Positions 1 to 6,690 of a stretch of DNA of 10,522 bases are shown here, piece after piece. Below the pieces are notes generated by a model. That model did no database searches and was not told the DNA's origin. It saw only the letters and a program-made list of their open reading frames with translations. Within the stretch, counting starts at the first letter, position 1, and each line of letters begins with the position of its first letter. Position numbers and translations under genes: made by a program. Origin of the DNA: Lachnospiraceae bacterium UBA4380 (GTDB lineage Bacteria; Bacillota; Clostridia; Lachnospirales; Lachnospiraceae). Location: assembly GCA_002390025.1 (NCBI GenBank), contig DGRU01000160.1:1-10522 (forward strand), in the 5' to 3' direction.

Positions 1-16
1 AAAAGATTCCGGACAG

Positions 17-49
17 GCAAAAAAGCCGGCGTAAAGCCGGCTTTTTTGC
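17..49 (-). terminator. Rho-independent terminator of the sugar operon
   Basis: A perfect 14-bp inverted repeat (17-30 pairs with 36-49) surrounds a 5-base loop. The GC core is GCCGGC and the outer arms are A6 and T6, so the hairpin can terminate transcription in either direction. It lies about 90 bases past the stop of the last permease gene and is the natural end of the minus-strand operon. The 90 bases between hold only two short hairpins (62-74 and 104-116) and no gene. Confidence 0.9.
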
Positions 50-139
50 AGGGCATCTCCACACACAAGGTGTGAGACAAAATGGGGATAATATAGAAGA
101 AAGAGGTTTTTAACCTATAGAAGGTTTTACTTTGTCCGT

Positions 140-1003
140 TTATCCCTTTACAGCGCCGCTGGTTACACCTTCGACGATGTACTTCTGCAGGAACACGTAC
201 AGGATCAGGATCGGAGCCATTGCCAGAAGGAGGGCTGCCATGACAAGGCCGATATCCGTCGAATAGGTTCCATAGAAAGCCTGTGTGGCAATCGGAATCG
301 TGTAGAGATTCTTCTTGGTGAGCACGAGGCTGGGCAGAAGGTAGTCATTCCAGAACGCCATTGCGTCGATGATCGCTACGGTTGCGATGGTGGGCTTGAG
401 CAGCGGGAAGACGATCTTCCAGAAGGTCTGCCACCGCGTGCAGCCGTCGATGTATGCAGCTTCCTCAAGTTCGAGCGGGATATTTGTATGGATCGCGCCG
501 TGGAACATGAAGGTTGCCATGGAGACAGAGAAGCCTACATGCATCAGGATCAGGGTCAGCCTGTGGTTGAGGACACCGAAAGATCCGCCGTAGACGGATA
601 CAAGGGGTACCATCAGGACCTGGAAAGGAATGACCATGGAGGCGACCATAGCTGCGAACAGGAGAGAGCAGGCCTTCCATTTCTGATTTCTGACAATGAC
701 GAAAGATGCCATGGCAGAAACCAGGATGGTCAGGATCGTCGCGCTGATGGTGATGATCGCCGAGTTCATGAATACCAGCCAGAAGTTCATCTTCTTCATG
801 GCTTCAGGGAAGTTTTTGAGGGTAAATCCGTGTTCACCGACAAGCGAAAGCGGATTGGAAGTGATATCGCCCTTGGTCTTGAAAACGTTGATCACGACCA
901 GGATGAAGGGGGCGACAAAGCAGATAAACAGGATCAGCAGCACGACCCACATAACGGCGTGCATGATCTTTTTCTTTCTTGCGGCTTTTTCGTTCTGTGT
1001 CAT
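140..1003 (-). CDS. Carbohydrate ABC transporter permease, MalG/MsmG type (CUT1)
   Basis: This 287-residue inner-membrane subunit forms half of the sugar channel with its upstream partner. About six hydrophobic segments are visible (near residues 13-38, 78-102, 112-137, 147-170, 203-222 and 252-274). The cytoplasmic EAA loop, which docks the ATPase, reads EAAYIDG at 181-187 with the usual following FPLLKP. The C-terminus KYIVEGVTSGAVKG is typical of MalG-like proteins. The ATG overlaps the TGA of the upstream permease gene (ATGA at 1003-1000), which indicates translational coupling. A strong AGGGGAGG ribosome binding site lies 7 bases upstream, inside the previous gene. It is the last gene of the operon. 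Family membership is clear. The substrate is inferred only from the GH32 gene in the same operon. Confidence 0.95.
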   Translation of the reverse strand: MTQNEKAARKKKIMHAVMWVVLLILFICFVAPFILVVINVFKTKGDITSNPLSLVGEHGFTLKNFPEAMKKMNFWLVFMNSAIITISATILTILVSAMASFVIVRNQKWKACSLLFAAMVASMVIPFQVLMVPLVSVYGGSFGVLNHRLTLILMHVGFSVSMATFMFHGAIHTNIPLELEEAAYIDGCTRWQTFWKIVFPLLKPTIATVAIIDAMAFWNDYLLPSLVLTKKNLYTIPIATQAFYGTYSTDIGLVMAALLLAMAPILILYVFLQKYIVEGVTSGAVKG

Positions 1004-1878
1004 GCTGCCACCTCCCCTTTCTTACCGATGTAGACCTGGGTGATACCGACAATTGCGCATACCACGAAGAGGATGAGTGCCTCTGCCTGGCCGAGACCGT
1101 ACTTCTTGTAGGTGAATGCCGTGTTGTACACGTGCATAGCTGCCATGACAGAAGTGTTGAAGGGCTCACCTTTGGTCAGGGACAGGTTCACATCGTAAAT
1201 AACGAAGCATCTGGTGATGCTCAGGAAGATGCACTGTACGAAAGACGCGCGCATCAGAGGAATTGTGACATTCCACATAGCCTGTGCGGGTGTACAGCCG
1301 TCGATCATGGCCGCTTCCTTGAGGGCATCGGAAACGCTCATGAAGCCGGCGACATAGATCAGCATCATATAGCCGGCGAACTGCCAGACGGACACGAGGA
1401 CCAGGCAGAACATCGCACCGCTCGTTGTGGACAGAAGCGAGGGGACCTGCTGATTCGCGATCTTGGAAGCAATCGCCACGAATGCACGGTTAAAGACGAA
1501 TTTCCAGACATAACCGAGAACGATACCGCCAATCAGGTTGGGTACGAAGAAACCTGCCCGGAAGAAGTTCTGTCCCTTGATTCCGCTGGTTACCAGATAT
1601 GCCAGAGCAAAGGCAACCACATTAATGAGTACGACTGCGAAAATCGAGTAGATCGCGGTGCGGCCAAGAGCCTGCCAGTAGGCGACGTCCTTGAATGCCT
1701 CCGCATAGTTTGCAAGACCGACAAAAGGTTTTGTCTTGGCAATACCATCCCAGCTGGTCAGCGTCAGATAAATACCGTAGACGAACGGAATAACAACAAC
1801 TGCACAGAAGAGGAGCGCCGCGACGCCTGCAAACATGAGGAACTGCTGCACCTTATAAGACATAGTATTTCGTTTCAT
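1000..1878 (-). CDS. Carbohydrate ABC transporter permease, MalF/MsmF type (CUT1)
   Basis: This 292-residue membrane subunit is the partner of the downstream MalG-type permease. The first membrane helix (about 10-38) is followed by the usual periplasm-facing segment with TSWDG and FVGLANYAEAF, then by further hydrophobic segments. The EAA loop reads EAAMIDG at 188-194. The Ugp/MalF-like motif FFVPNLIGGIVLGYVWKFVF sits at about 110-129. The chosen start is the ATG at 1876-1878, preceded by AGGGGGAA at normal spacing. An in-frame ATG five codons later (1861-1863) has no better site. The gene lies 26 bases downstream of the binding-protein stop and overlaps the next permease by four bases, so the three transporter genes form one transcript. 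No ATPase is encoded beside it, which is common for CUT1 systems in Gram-positives that share an MsmK-like ATPase. Confidence 0.95.
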   Translation of the reverse strand: MKRNTMSYKVQQFLMFAGVAALLFCAVVVIPFVYGIYLTLTSWDGIAKTKPFVGLANYAEAFKDVAYWQALGRTAIYSIFAVVLINVVAFALAYLVTSGIKGQNFFRAGFFVPNLIGGIVLGYVWKFVFNRAFVAIASKIANQQVPSLLSTTSGAMFCLVLVSVWQFAGYMMLIYVAGFMSVSDALKEAAMIDGCTPAQAMWNVTIPLMRASFVQCIFLSITRCFVIYDVNLSLTKGEPFNTSVMAAMHVYNTAFTYKKYGLGQAEALILFVVCAIVGITQVYIGKKGEVAA

Positions 1879-1904
1879 ATTGTTCCCCCTGCGTTTTTAA
1901 ATGA

Positions 1905-3203
1905 TCAGTGCGCACCTACCTCTGCGGTTGCCCAGTATGTTGTGACTTCATCGGCAAGGCCTGCGCGGTCGATCTCGCCTGCCAGGTACTTCTGCATGGA
2001 AGCGCCGACGATGGAGTAGTGATCATCAGGAAGGTAGTTGTAGTTAGGGATCAGAGCGCCTGCATCGGCATACTTCTTGACGGATTTTCCAAGAGGATCG
2101 GAAACTTCAAGAGTATTGTTGGAGAAAGCAGGAACCAGAGCGCACTCAGTAACGATGAATTCCTGGCCTTCAGGATCGTTTGCCAGCCAGTTGAGGAAAT
2201 CCTTGGCAGCCTGCTGCTGCTCAGGAGAGGTATTCTCGGAGTTGTCGATGAAGAAATACTTGGAGCCGCCGCCGACGAGCTTGGAGTCGGAGCCGTCGCC
2301 GCTGTTGTTGGGAACAGGCATCATGCCCATGTTCTCGGAGTAGTCATATGCATTGATGACGGACCAGTCCCAGTTACCGCCGTACATGAAAGCAATCTCG
2401 CCTTCAGCCAGCTTCTGCTCTGTGACTTCACGCTCTGCGGAGATTGCAGCATCCTTCGCATAGTTGTTGTCACGGAGAACATCAAAAGTATCCATCATCT
2501 CGTTGAACTTCTTGTCGTCGGCCAGCTTGATGGAGCCGTCCTTGATGCCTGCGATGAAGGCATCGGGATCTGCCTGCTGCTCATAAATTTCTGAAAAGAA
2601 ATGAGCGGCCAGAGACCAGTCTTCTTTCATGACACCGACAGGGCTTTCCATGCCGCCGGCTTTGCACTTGTCGATGATGGCTTTGAAATCATCGGTGGTC
2701 TTGATGGACTCGGGATCGAAATCCTCACCGGTCGCCTTCTTGATGGCGTCCGCATTGTAGATGATGCCGCGGGCCTCGACGCATACAGGGAAGCCGTAGA
2801 CCTTGTCATTGACGGAGATAGCCTGAGTGGTGTTGGCAACCCATTCCTGATCGCTGAGATCAAGTGCGTGCTCTTCTGCAAGTGCATAGACATCCTTGGC
2901 GTCAACCATGGAAATGGTATAAGGCTCGTTGGAGGAATACCTTGTTGCCAGGTGTGCAGCTACAGTATCGCTGGAATAGTAGACCTCAACATCTACGCCC
3001 TTCTCTTCGGAATACTCAGCAGCCTTTTCCTCGAGCTGGCTCTGGATTTCCATCTTGGAGTTGAAGATGGTAATCGCTGTGCCGCCGCCGGATCCGCTGT
3101 CCGAAGATGCCGCACCGCCACCGCCGCCGCAGCCTGCGAGGAGTCCTGCTGCAAGAATTCCGGCGATCAACGCCGCTGCAGCTCTCTTAAAATGTTTTTT
3201 CAT
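1905..3203 (-). CDS. Extracellular solute-binding lipoprotein, family 1 (sugar-binding)
   Basis: This 432-residue protein captures the sugar outside the membrane and delivers it to the two downstream permeases. It begins with a lipoprotein signal peptide: MKKHFKR, a hydrophobic core, then lipobox LLAGC with the lipidated cysteine at residue 25. A Gly/Ser-rich tether (26-41) follows. The mature part shows the family-1 pattern: TITIF-like first strand, YGFPVCVEARGIIYN at 136-150, the EGEIAFMYGGNW segment at 267-277, and a C-terminal helical region with AKDFLNWLANDPEGQEF at about 333-349. The reading frame stays open 165 bases further upstream, but that part overlaps the GH32 gene, and the ATG at 3201-3203 has both the signal peptide and the ribosome binding site. 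Sucrose or fructo-oligosaccharide is the likely ligand by context only. Confidence 0.95.
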   Translation of the reverse strand: MKKHFKRAAAALIAGILAAGLLAGCGGGGGAASSDSGSGGGTAITIFNSKMEIQSQLEEKAAEYSEEKGVDVEVYYSSDTVAAHLATRYSSNEPYTISMVDAKDVYALAEEHALDLSDQEWVANTTQAISVNDKVYGFPVCVEARGIIYNADAIKKATGEDFDPESIKTTDDFKAIIDKCKAGGMESPVGVMKEDWSLAAHFFSEIYEQQADPDAFIAGIKDGSIKLADDKKFNEMMDTFDVLRDNNYAKDAAISAEREVTEQKLAEGEIAFMYGGNWDWSVINAYDYSENMGMMPVPNNSGDGSDSKLVGGGSKYFFIDNSENTSPEQQQAAKDFLNWLANDPEGQEFIVTECALVPAFSNNTLEVSDPLGKSVKKYADAGALIPNYNYLPDDHYSIVGASMQKYLAGEIDRAGLADEVTTYWATAEVGAH

Positions 3204-3208
3204 AAAGT

Positions 3209-3216
3209 TCTCCCTT
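3209..3216 (-). promoter_or_regulatory. Ribosome binding site fixing the lipoprotein start
   Basis: On the minus strand AAGGGAGA lies just ahead of the ATG at 3203-3201 with suitable spacing. It selects the start that gives a proper lipoprotein signal peptide over the open extension reaching to 3368. Confidence 0.8.
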
Positions 3217-3219
3217 TCC

Positions 3220-3231
3220 GGGCTATCGCCC
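3220..3231 (-). other. Small hairpin upstream of the lipoprotein ribosome binding site
   Basis: A GGGC/GCCC stem with a 4-base loop lies in the 91-base gap between the GH32 stop and the binding-protein start, immediately before the ribosome binding site. It could be a processing or stability element that raises binding-protein expression over the enzyme, as intergenic stem-loops do in other sugar operons. The stem is only 4 bp, so this may be chance. Nothing else convincing is seen in the gap. Confidence 0.25.
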
Positions 3232-3294
3232 TGAAAATGTCCGGCCCCATAATTTAATAACATCATGCAGTCCGACACATTAATGGTACCTGTT

Positions 3295-4836
3295 TTAATG
3301 TTTGATCTCCCTCTTTTCCACATCGATGATCGCTTTGCCTCCGGCGCGGAAGGAGATCTGATCCGCACTCAGATCCGTGTAAATCACGGCGCTCATGGCA
3401 TATCTGCCGTCATTGATGAAAATCTCGAAGCTGTATCTGTCAAGAAGAATGCGCACAGACAGATTTCCGTCCCTGCTTTCCGGCACCAGACAGTTCTGCC
3501 GATGAAGAAGCCCCTTTCTGGTTCCGGAGTTTTCCCGGCTGATCACAAATATCCCTGTATCCGGGCTGTACATGGCTTCGGAATAGTATTCCTCATTCAT
3601 GGCAAACCGGATCACAAAATACCGGTAGAGAGGTTCATTCTCCGCAGGACTGATCTTTATATCGAGGTCGATGATCCTGCCGCTCACTCCGTACAGATGG
3701 ATTTCATCCGAGATCGGCACTTTCCTGTAGAAAACAGTGCTGCCGTAATACCGGGAGATTTCCCTCACCGGCTGCTGACAGAGCCGCCCGTCACGGAATG
3801 TCAGTTCTCTCGGCACAGTCATCTGTCCAGCCCATTTCATATCCCCGGGAATCATTGCTCTCGTTTCCCAGTTCTGCATCCACCCGACCATAATCCGGCG
3901 GCCATCGGGGGCGCTCATGGTCTGGGCAGCATAGAAGTCGATCCCGTAATCCACACACTGGTCATAGTCCGGTTTGAATTCCAGAGATTCTTCATCAAAA
4001 CTCCCGCCAAACACCATGGACTCGTATCCGTTGTGATATTCAAAGTCCCTGCGGAGCATATCCATCGGGCTGACCAGCAGGAACCATTTGCCGTCCAGTT
4101 CAAAGAAATCCGGGCATTCCCACATCAGTCCGAAACGGCCGTCGTTGCGATACAGTTCTCTCAGAAAATGCCATGAAAAGCCGTCACCGCTCCCGAACAG
4201 GAGGACCCGTCCGAGTCCATCTTCTCCCATGCTCACGGTCAGCACACCATAGCTTCCATCTCTTAAAGGAATCATTTTCGGATCCCTGAATTCATGGAGG
4301 TCAGAGCCTTCCGGCAGCATCTTGCTCCCGATCACAGGATTCCTTTCATACTTCACATAGTCTCTGCCGTCGCCGACTGCGATATTCTGCACCTGATAGT
4401 ATTCCGGTGCTTTCTGCCCGGACGAATCATCGGCATCTGACCTATGGCTGCCGCACTGCTCCGGCACAGGAGTAAGTCCCGTATACATCAGAAGATGACG
4501 CCCGTCCTCCAGCTCAATAGTACTTCCGGAATAACATCCTCCCTCATCCAAAGCCGAATCCGGCGCAAGCACCGCCGGAAGGTAGGTCCATTTCAGCAGG
4601 TCGCTGGTGACTGCGTGCCCCCAGTGCATCTTGTCCCAATGCGCAGCATAGGGATTGTATTGAAAAAACAGATGGTACTTTCCGCCGTAAAAAGAAAAAC
4701 CATTCGGGTCATTCATCCATCCTGCGGGAGGTGTCAGATGAAAAGCGGGACGCTCTTCGGGAGAGATCTCCGCCATTTTCTCAGCCTCTGCCCTGCGGGC
4801 TGAAAGCAGCATAGGGCTGCAGGTGTTATTGTTCAT
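3295..4836 (-). CDS. Glycoside hydrolase family 32 beta-fructosidase (sucrose / sucrose-6-P / FOS hydrolase)
   Basis: This 513-residue enzyme hydrolyses terminal beta-fructosides, releasing fructose. The three GH32 signature blocks are intact: WMNDPNG at 40-46 with nucleophile Asp43, FRDP at 183-186 with the transition-state Asp185, and WECPD at 239-243 with the acid/base Glu240. The five-blade propeller spans roughly 30-350 and the C-terminal beta-sandwich roughly 370-513, a normal length. There is no signal peptide, so it acts in the cytoplasm on sugar brought in by the transporter encoded downstream. An ABC rather than PTS partner favours unphosphorylated sucrose or short fructans, but sucrose-6-phosphate cannot be excluded. 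The ATG at 4834-4836 has a weak ribosome site. Met21 (4774-4776) has a better placed GAGG and is an alternative start. A polar stretch at about 128-145 looks longer than usual for the loop after MYTG. Confidence 0.95.
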   Translation of the reverse strand: MNNNTCSPMLLSARRAEAEKMAEISPEERPAFHLTPPAGWMNDPNGFSFYGGKYHLFFQYNPYAAHWDKMHWGHAVTSDLLKWTYLPAVLAPDSALDEGGCYSGSTIELEDGRHLLMYTGLTPVPEQCGSHRSDADDSSGQKAPEYYQVQNIAVGDGRDYVKYERNPVIGSKMLPEGSDLHEFRDPKMIPLRDGSYGVLTVSMGEDGLGRVLLFGSGDGFSWHFLRELYRNDGRFGLMWECPDFFELDGKWFLLVSPMDMLRRDFEYHNGYESMVFGGSFDEESLEFKPDYDQCVDYGIDFYAAQTMSAPDGRRIMVGWMQNWETRAMIPGDMKWAGQMTVPRELTFRDGRLCQQPVREISRYYGSTVFYRKVPISDEIHLYGVSGRIIDLDIKISPAENEPLYRYFVIRFAMNEEYYSEAMYSPDTGIFVISRENSGTRKGLLHRQNCLVPESRDGNLSVRILLDRYSFEIFINDGRYAMSAVIYTDLSADQISFRAGGKAIIDVEKREIKH

Positions 4837-4882
4837 ATCAATTATTCTCTGCGGATTCTTTCGAGCGATTGTTTTTATGGAT

Positions 4883-5118
4883 TTGTAACATCAAGTTGTA
4901 ACATTATGCATAAATTATTCGCATACTAAGTAATTTTACATTTGCACAAACCTTTTTACATACACAGACATTATAAATGTCGTATCGCCCACTGTCAACC
5001 AGATTTTAGTCACTATTGTTACATATTATCACATTTATCCGCGTCTAATGTTACATATGCACAATAATAAATTTTACATTTTCTGTGACATATGTTTATT
5101 TTACATTACTGTTTACAT
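4883..5118 (+). repeat. Array of 11 same-strand TNACAT elements between divergent promoters (candidate operators)
   Basis: Eleven copies of TNACAT occur on the plus strand, starting at 4886, 4899, 4936, 4956, 5019, 5029, 5051, 5074, 5086, 5101 and 5113. Seven are exactly TTACAT. The first two belong to a 13-base tandem pair beginning TTGTAACAT (4883-4895 and 4896-4908). The reverse orientation (ATGTNA) appears essentially once, inside the ATGTTACAT at 5048-5056. Spacings cluster near one or two helical turns (10, 12, 12, 13, 20, 22, 23). The array surrounds the operon promoter and ends just before the -35 of the regulator promoter. Binding by the adjacent LacI-family protein or by a response regulator is inference. 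The AT-richness of the region raises the chance rate, but not the strand bias. Confidence 0.6.
4970..4998 (-). promoter_or_regulatory. Consensus sigma-A promoter of the GH32-ABC operon
   Basis: Reading the minus strand, TTGACA (4998-4993) and TATAAT (4975-4970) are separated by exactly 17 bases, a perfect match to the sigma-A consensus in both hexamers. Transcription should start near 4963, giving a leader of about 126 bases before the GH32 ATG. A TTTTTACATA element (4953-4962) lies at the predicted start site, and two TTGTAACAT units lie in the leader. A promoter this strong in an inducible sugar operon implies tight repression, presumably by the divergent LacI-family protein. Confidence 0.88.
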
Positions 5119-5121
5119 AGT

Positions 5122-5150
5122 TTGACGAACCCTTTTTACTTTTGTATAAT
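5122..5150 (+). promoter_or_regulatory. Sigma-A promoter of the LacI-family regulator gene
   Basis: TTGACG (5122-5127) and TATAAT (5145-5150) are 17 bases apart on the plus strand, one mismatch from consensus. Transcription should start near 5157, leaving a leader of about 108 bases before the regulator ATG. The last TNACAT element (5113-5118) ends four bases before the -35 hexamer, so the regulator may control its own gene. The leader shows only weak short pairings, such as TGCAG/CTGCA, and no recognisable riboswitch. Confidence 0.8.
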
Positions 5151-5264
5151 CAATTCATATTCATTCTATTCGCTTATCTGATCCCGACATGCAGATCATC
5201 TCAGACGTCCTGCACATGAAGAAAAGGATCGTCATCAACACCGTAAACCAGACAGGAGCACATC

Positions 5265-6389
5265 ATGTCCGCAAGAGTCACCATGCAGGATATTGCCGAC
5301 GCCCTCGGCCTTTCCAGGAATACCGTCTCAAAAGCAATCAATAACACAGGAATCATCGCACCCGCAACAAGGGAACTCATCCTGCGCAAGGCCATGGAAA
5401 TGGGCTACCGACAGTTCTCTGAAGCAAGTTTCTCCGGCATCTCCATATCAGGTGTGAATCCGGCCGGATTCTCTCAGGCAATTACCAGCGGTGTCTCCCC
5501 CGTGCAGGCCGCTTCGGCGGACAGGAGGGAAATCGCCCTGATCACTGCATCCCGACCGGGTAATTCCCATTTCGGGGTGACGACCCTGGACCGCATGCAG
5601 CAGATTTTTTCCTCCTATGGTTACTCCCTGACCATCTACACGATTCTTCCGGGAGATCTTGATCTCCTGCGCCTTCCCGGGAACCTGAACATACCCAAAC
5701 TTGCCGGCATTTTCAGCATCGAACTGTTTCATTACGAATACTGCCGTATGCTCTCTTCGCTTGGTCTTCCCTTTTTGATGATCGATGGTCCTGCCGAATT
5801 TCACCGCGATGATATCTCCGCGGATCTTCTGCTCATGGAAAACAAGAAAGGGATCTACACTTTCCTGCAGCAAATGGCAGAAAAGGGCAGAAAAACAGTG
5901 GGCTTTATCGGCAATATGAAGCACTGCCGGTCTTTTTTTGAAAGGGGCGCCGCCTGTATGTCCGCTGCAGCCTATTACGGATATGAACCTGTCCAGCCCT
6001 ATTCCGTCCTCGACTATCCCCCCAGACAGTCTCCTGCGCGTGTCGCCGATTCCGCTGAAGAACTGTATGTGAAGCTGCAGAGCATTCCTGCCCTGCCGGA
6101 GATTCTGATCTGCGCCAACGATTTTATCGCCATCAATCTGATCAGCTCCCTGCGCCGCATGGGTGTCCGCTGCCCGGAAGATGTCCTGGTACTGGGCTTT
6201 GACGACTCACCCGAATCCCGCTTCCACTCCCCCTCTCTTTCGACCGTTCATATTCATACACAGGGTATGGGACGGATCGCTGCAGAGCTTCTGCTGGGAA
6301 GGATCACCGACATAAGCCGCGAGTACCGGATCACCTTCATGCCGACCGAGCTGATCCTGCGTGAATCCACAGGATCCGGAATCATCTGA
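5265..6389 (+). CDS. LacI-family transcriptional regulator (likely local repressor of the fructoside operon)
   Basis: This 374-residue protein has an N-terminal LacI helix-turn-helix: VTMQDIADALGLSRNTVSKAINN at 5-27, followed by TRELILRKAMEMGY at 35-48. The hinge is followed by a long linker (about 51-88) before the periplasmic-binding-protein-like effector domain, which starts at REIALIT. In that domain ICANDFIA (282-289) and LGFDDSPESRFHSPSLSTV (310-328) are standard LacI landmarks. The ATG at 5265 has AGGAG six bases upstream. It is transcribed divergently from the GH32-ABC operon across a shared regulatory region, so it most likely represses that operon until a sugar ligand binds. The SRNTVSKAxNN subgroup is common in Clostridia. 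The operator and ligand cannot be read from the sequence. A strong terminator follows about 50 bases after the stop. Confidence 0.93.
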   Translation: MSARVTMQDIADALGLSRNTVSKAINNTGIIAPATRELILRKAMEMGYRQFSEASFSGISISGVNPAGFSQAITSGVSPVQAASADRREIALITASRPGNSHFGVTTLDRMQQIFSSYGYSLTIYTILPGDLDLLRLPGNLNIPKLAGIFSIELFHYEYCRMLSSLGLPFLMIDGPAEFHRDDISADLLLMENKKGIYTFLQQMAEKGRKTVGFIGNMKHCRSFFERGAACMSAAAYYGYEPVQPYSVLDYPPRQSPARVADSAEELYVKLQSIPALPEILICANDFIAINLISSLRRMGVRCPEDVLVLGFDDSPESRFHSPSLSTVHIHTQGMGRIAAELLLGRITDISREYRITFMPTELILRESTGSGII

Positions 6390-6435
6390 TACCGGCAGCA
6401 GGAGCAGGATCTTTCTTTTGACATGATTTACAACG

Positions 6436-6483
6436 AAAAAACCCGTATGTCTCTTTCCATTCAAAAAGACATACGGGTTTTTT
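6436..6483. terminator. Bidirectional rho-independent terminator between converging units
   Basis: A perfect 17-bp inverted repeat (6436-6452 pairs with 6467-6483) surrounds a 14-base loop. The core is CCCGTATGTCT and its complement, flanked by A6 on one side and T6 on the other, so it works on both strands. It ends the regulator transcript from the left and can stop read-through from the MntP-like gene from the right. Confidence 0.92.
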
Positions 6484-6690
6484 ATCTCAGAAGGGAATAC
6501 CCTTCACTAAATAAAAGCCAGCCAGTTCATGACCGTTACGGAATCACAAGAATTCGCTGGCTATTCTTTCAAGACTCAGATCACGGTGCGCCGGATGCGG
6601 GCTGCCCCTCAGAGCAGCATCTTCCGCGCTCCATCCGTGCAGCATGCTGCAGGCCTGCGGTTTATCGGGAACAATTATTCTTTAAACGAT
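6484..6690. other. Gene-free stretch rich in inverted repeats
   Basis: No convincing gene is seen in these 207 bases between the bidirectional terminator and the MntP-like stop codon. They contain several perfect short symmetric elements: GAAGGG/CCCTTC with a 4-base loop (6490-6505), AGCCAGC/GCTGGCT (6516-6522 and 6556-6562), GCTGC/GCAGC (6601-6605 and 6614-6618), a 14-base palindrome centred on GCATGC (6638-6651), and the 10-base palindrome GCAGGCCTGC (6649-6658). It may be the structured 3' end of the MntP-like transcript, an unrecognised small RNA, or gene remnants. A 33-codon minus-strand frame (6544-6645) lacks a good ribosome site. Confidence 0.4.
6509..6562 (-). terminator. Possible terminator of the heptad-protein / MntP-like unit
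   Basis: On the minus strand the arms AGCCAGC (6562-6556) and GCTGGCT (6522-6516) are followed by TTTTATTT. The 33-base loop is long and the T tract is broken, so this is weaker than the hairpin at 6436-6483, which may be the actual terminator. Confidence 0.35.

Noticed and set aside
488..1033. 181-codon open frame on the plus strand
   Set aside because: Antisense to the MalG permease, highly charged His/Asp/Gln composition, no domain; shadow frame.
979..2019. 346-codon open frame on the plus strand
   Set aside because: Lies antisense to the MalF permease and the end of the binding-protein gene, has unnatural Cys/His/Asp-rich composition and no ribosome site; a shadow of codon bias.
3204..3368. 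55-codon N-terminal extension of the binding protein
   Set aside because: It would bury the lipoprotein signal inside the protein and overlap GH32; the ATG at 3203 has a good ribosome site and a correct signal peptide.
3265..4176. 303-codon open frame on the plus strand
   Set aside because: Antisense to the GH32 gene, whose catalytic motifs are all intact; no ribosome site.
4837..5264. CcpA cre site for catabolite repression
   Set aside because: No sequence with the central CG and flanking TG...CA pattern of cre was found on reading; TGTTTATTTTACA (5093-5105) is superficially similar but lacks the CG.
5189..5344. 51-codon leader frame overlapping the start of the LacI gene
   Set aside because: No ribosome site at its ATG, out of frame with the regulator, and its second half is just the regulator coding sequence read in another frame.
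6544..6645. 33-codon minus-strand frame in the gap after the MntP-like gene
   Set aside because: Starts inside a palindrome with only a weak upstream site and shows no recognisable family; could be chance.
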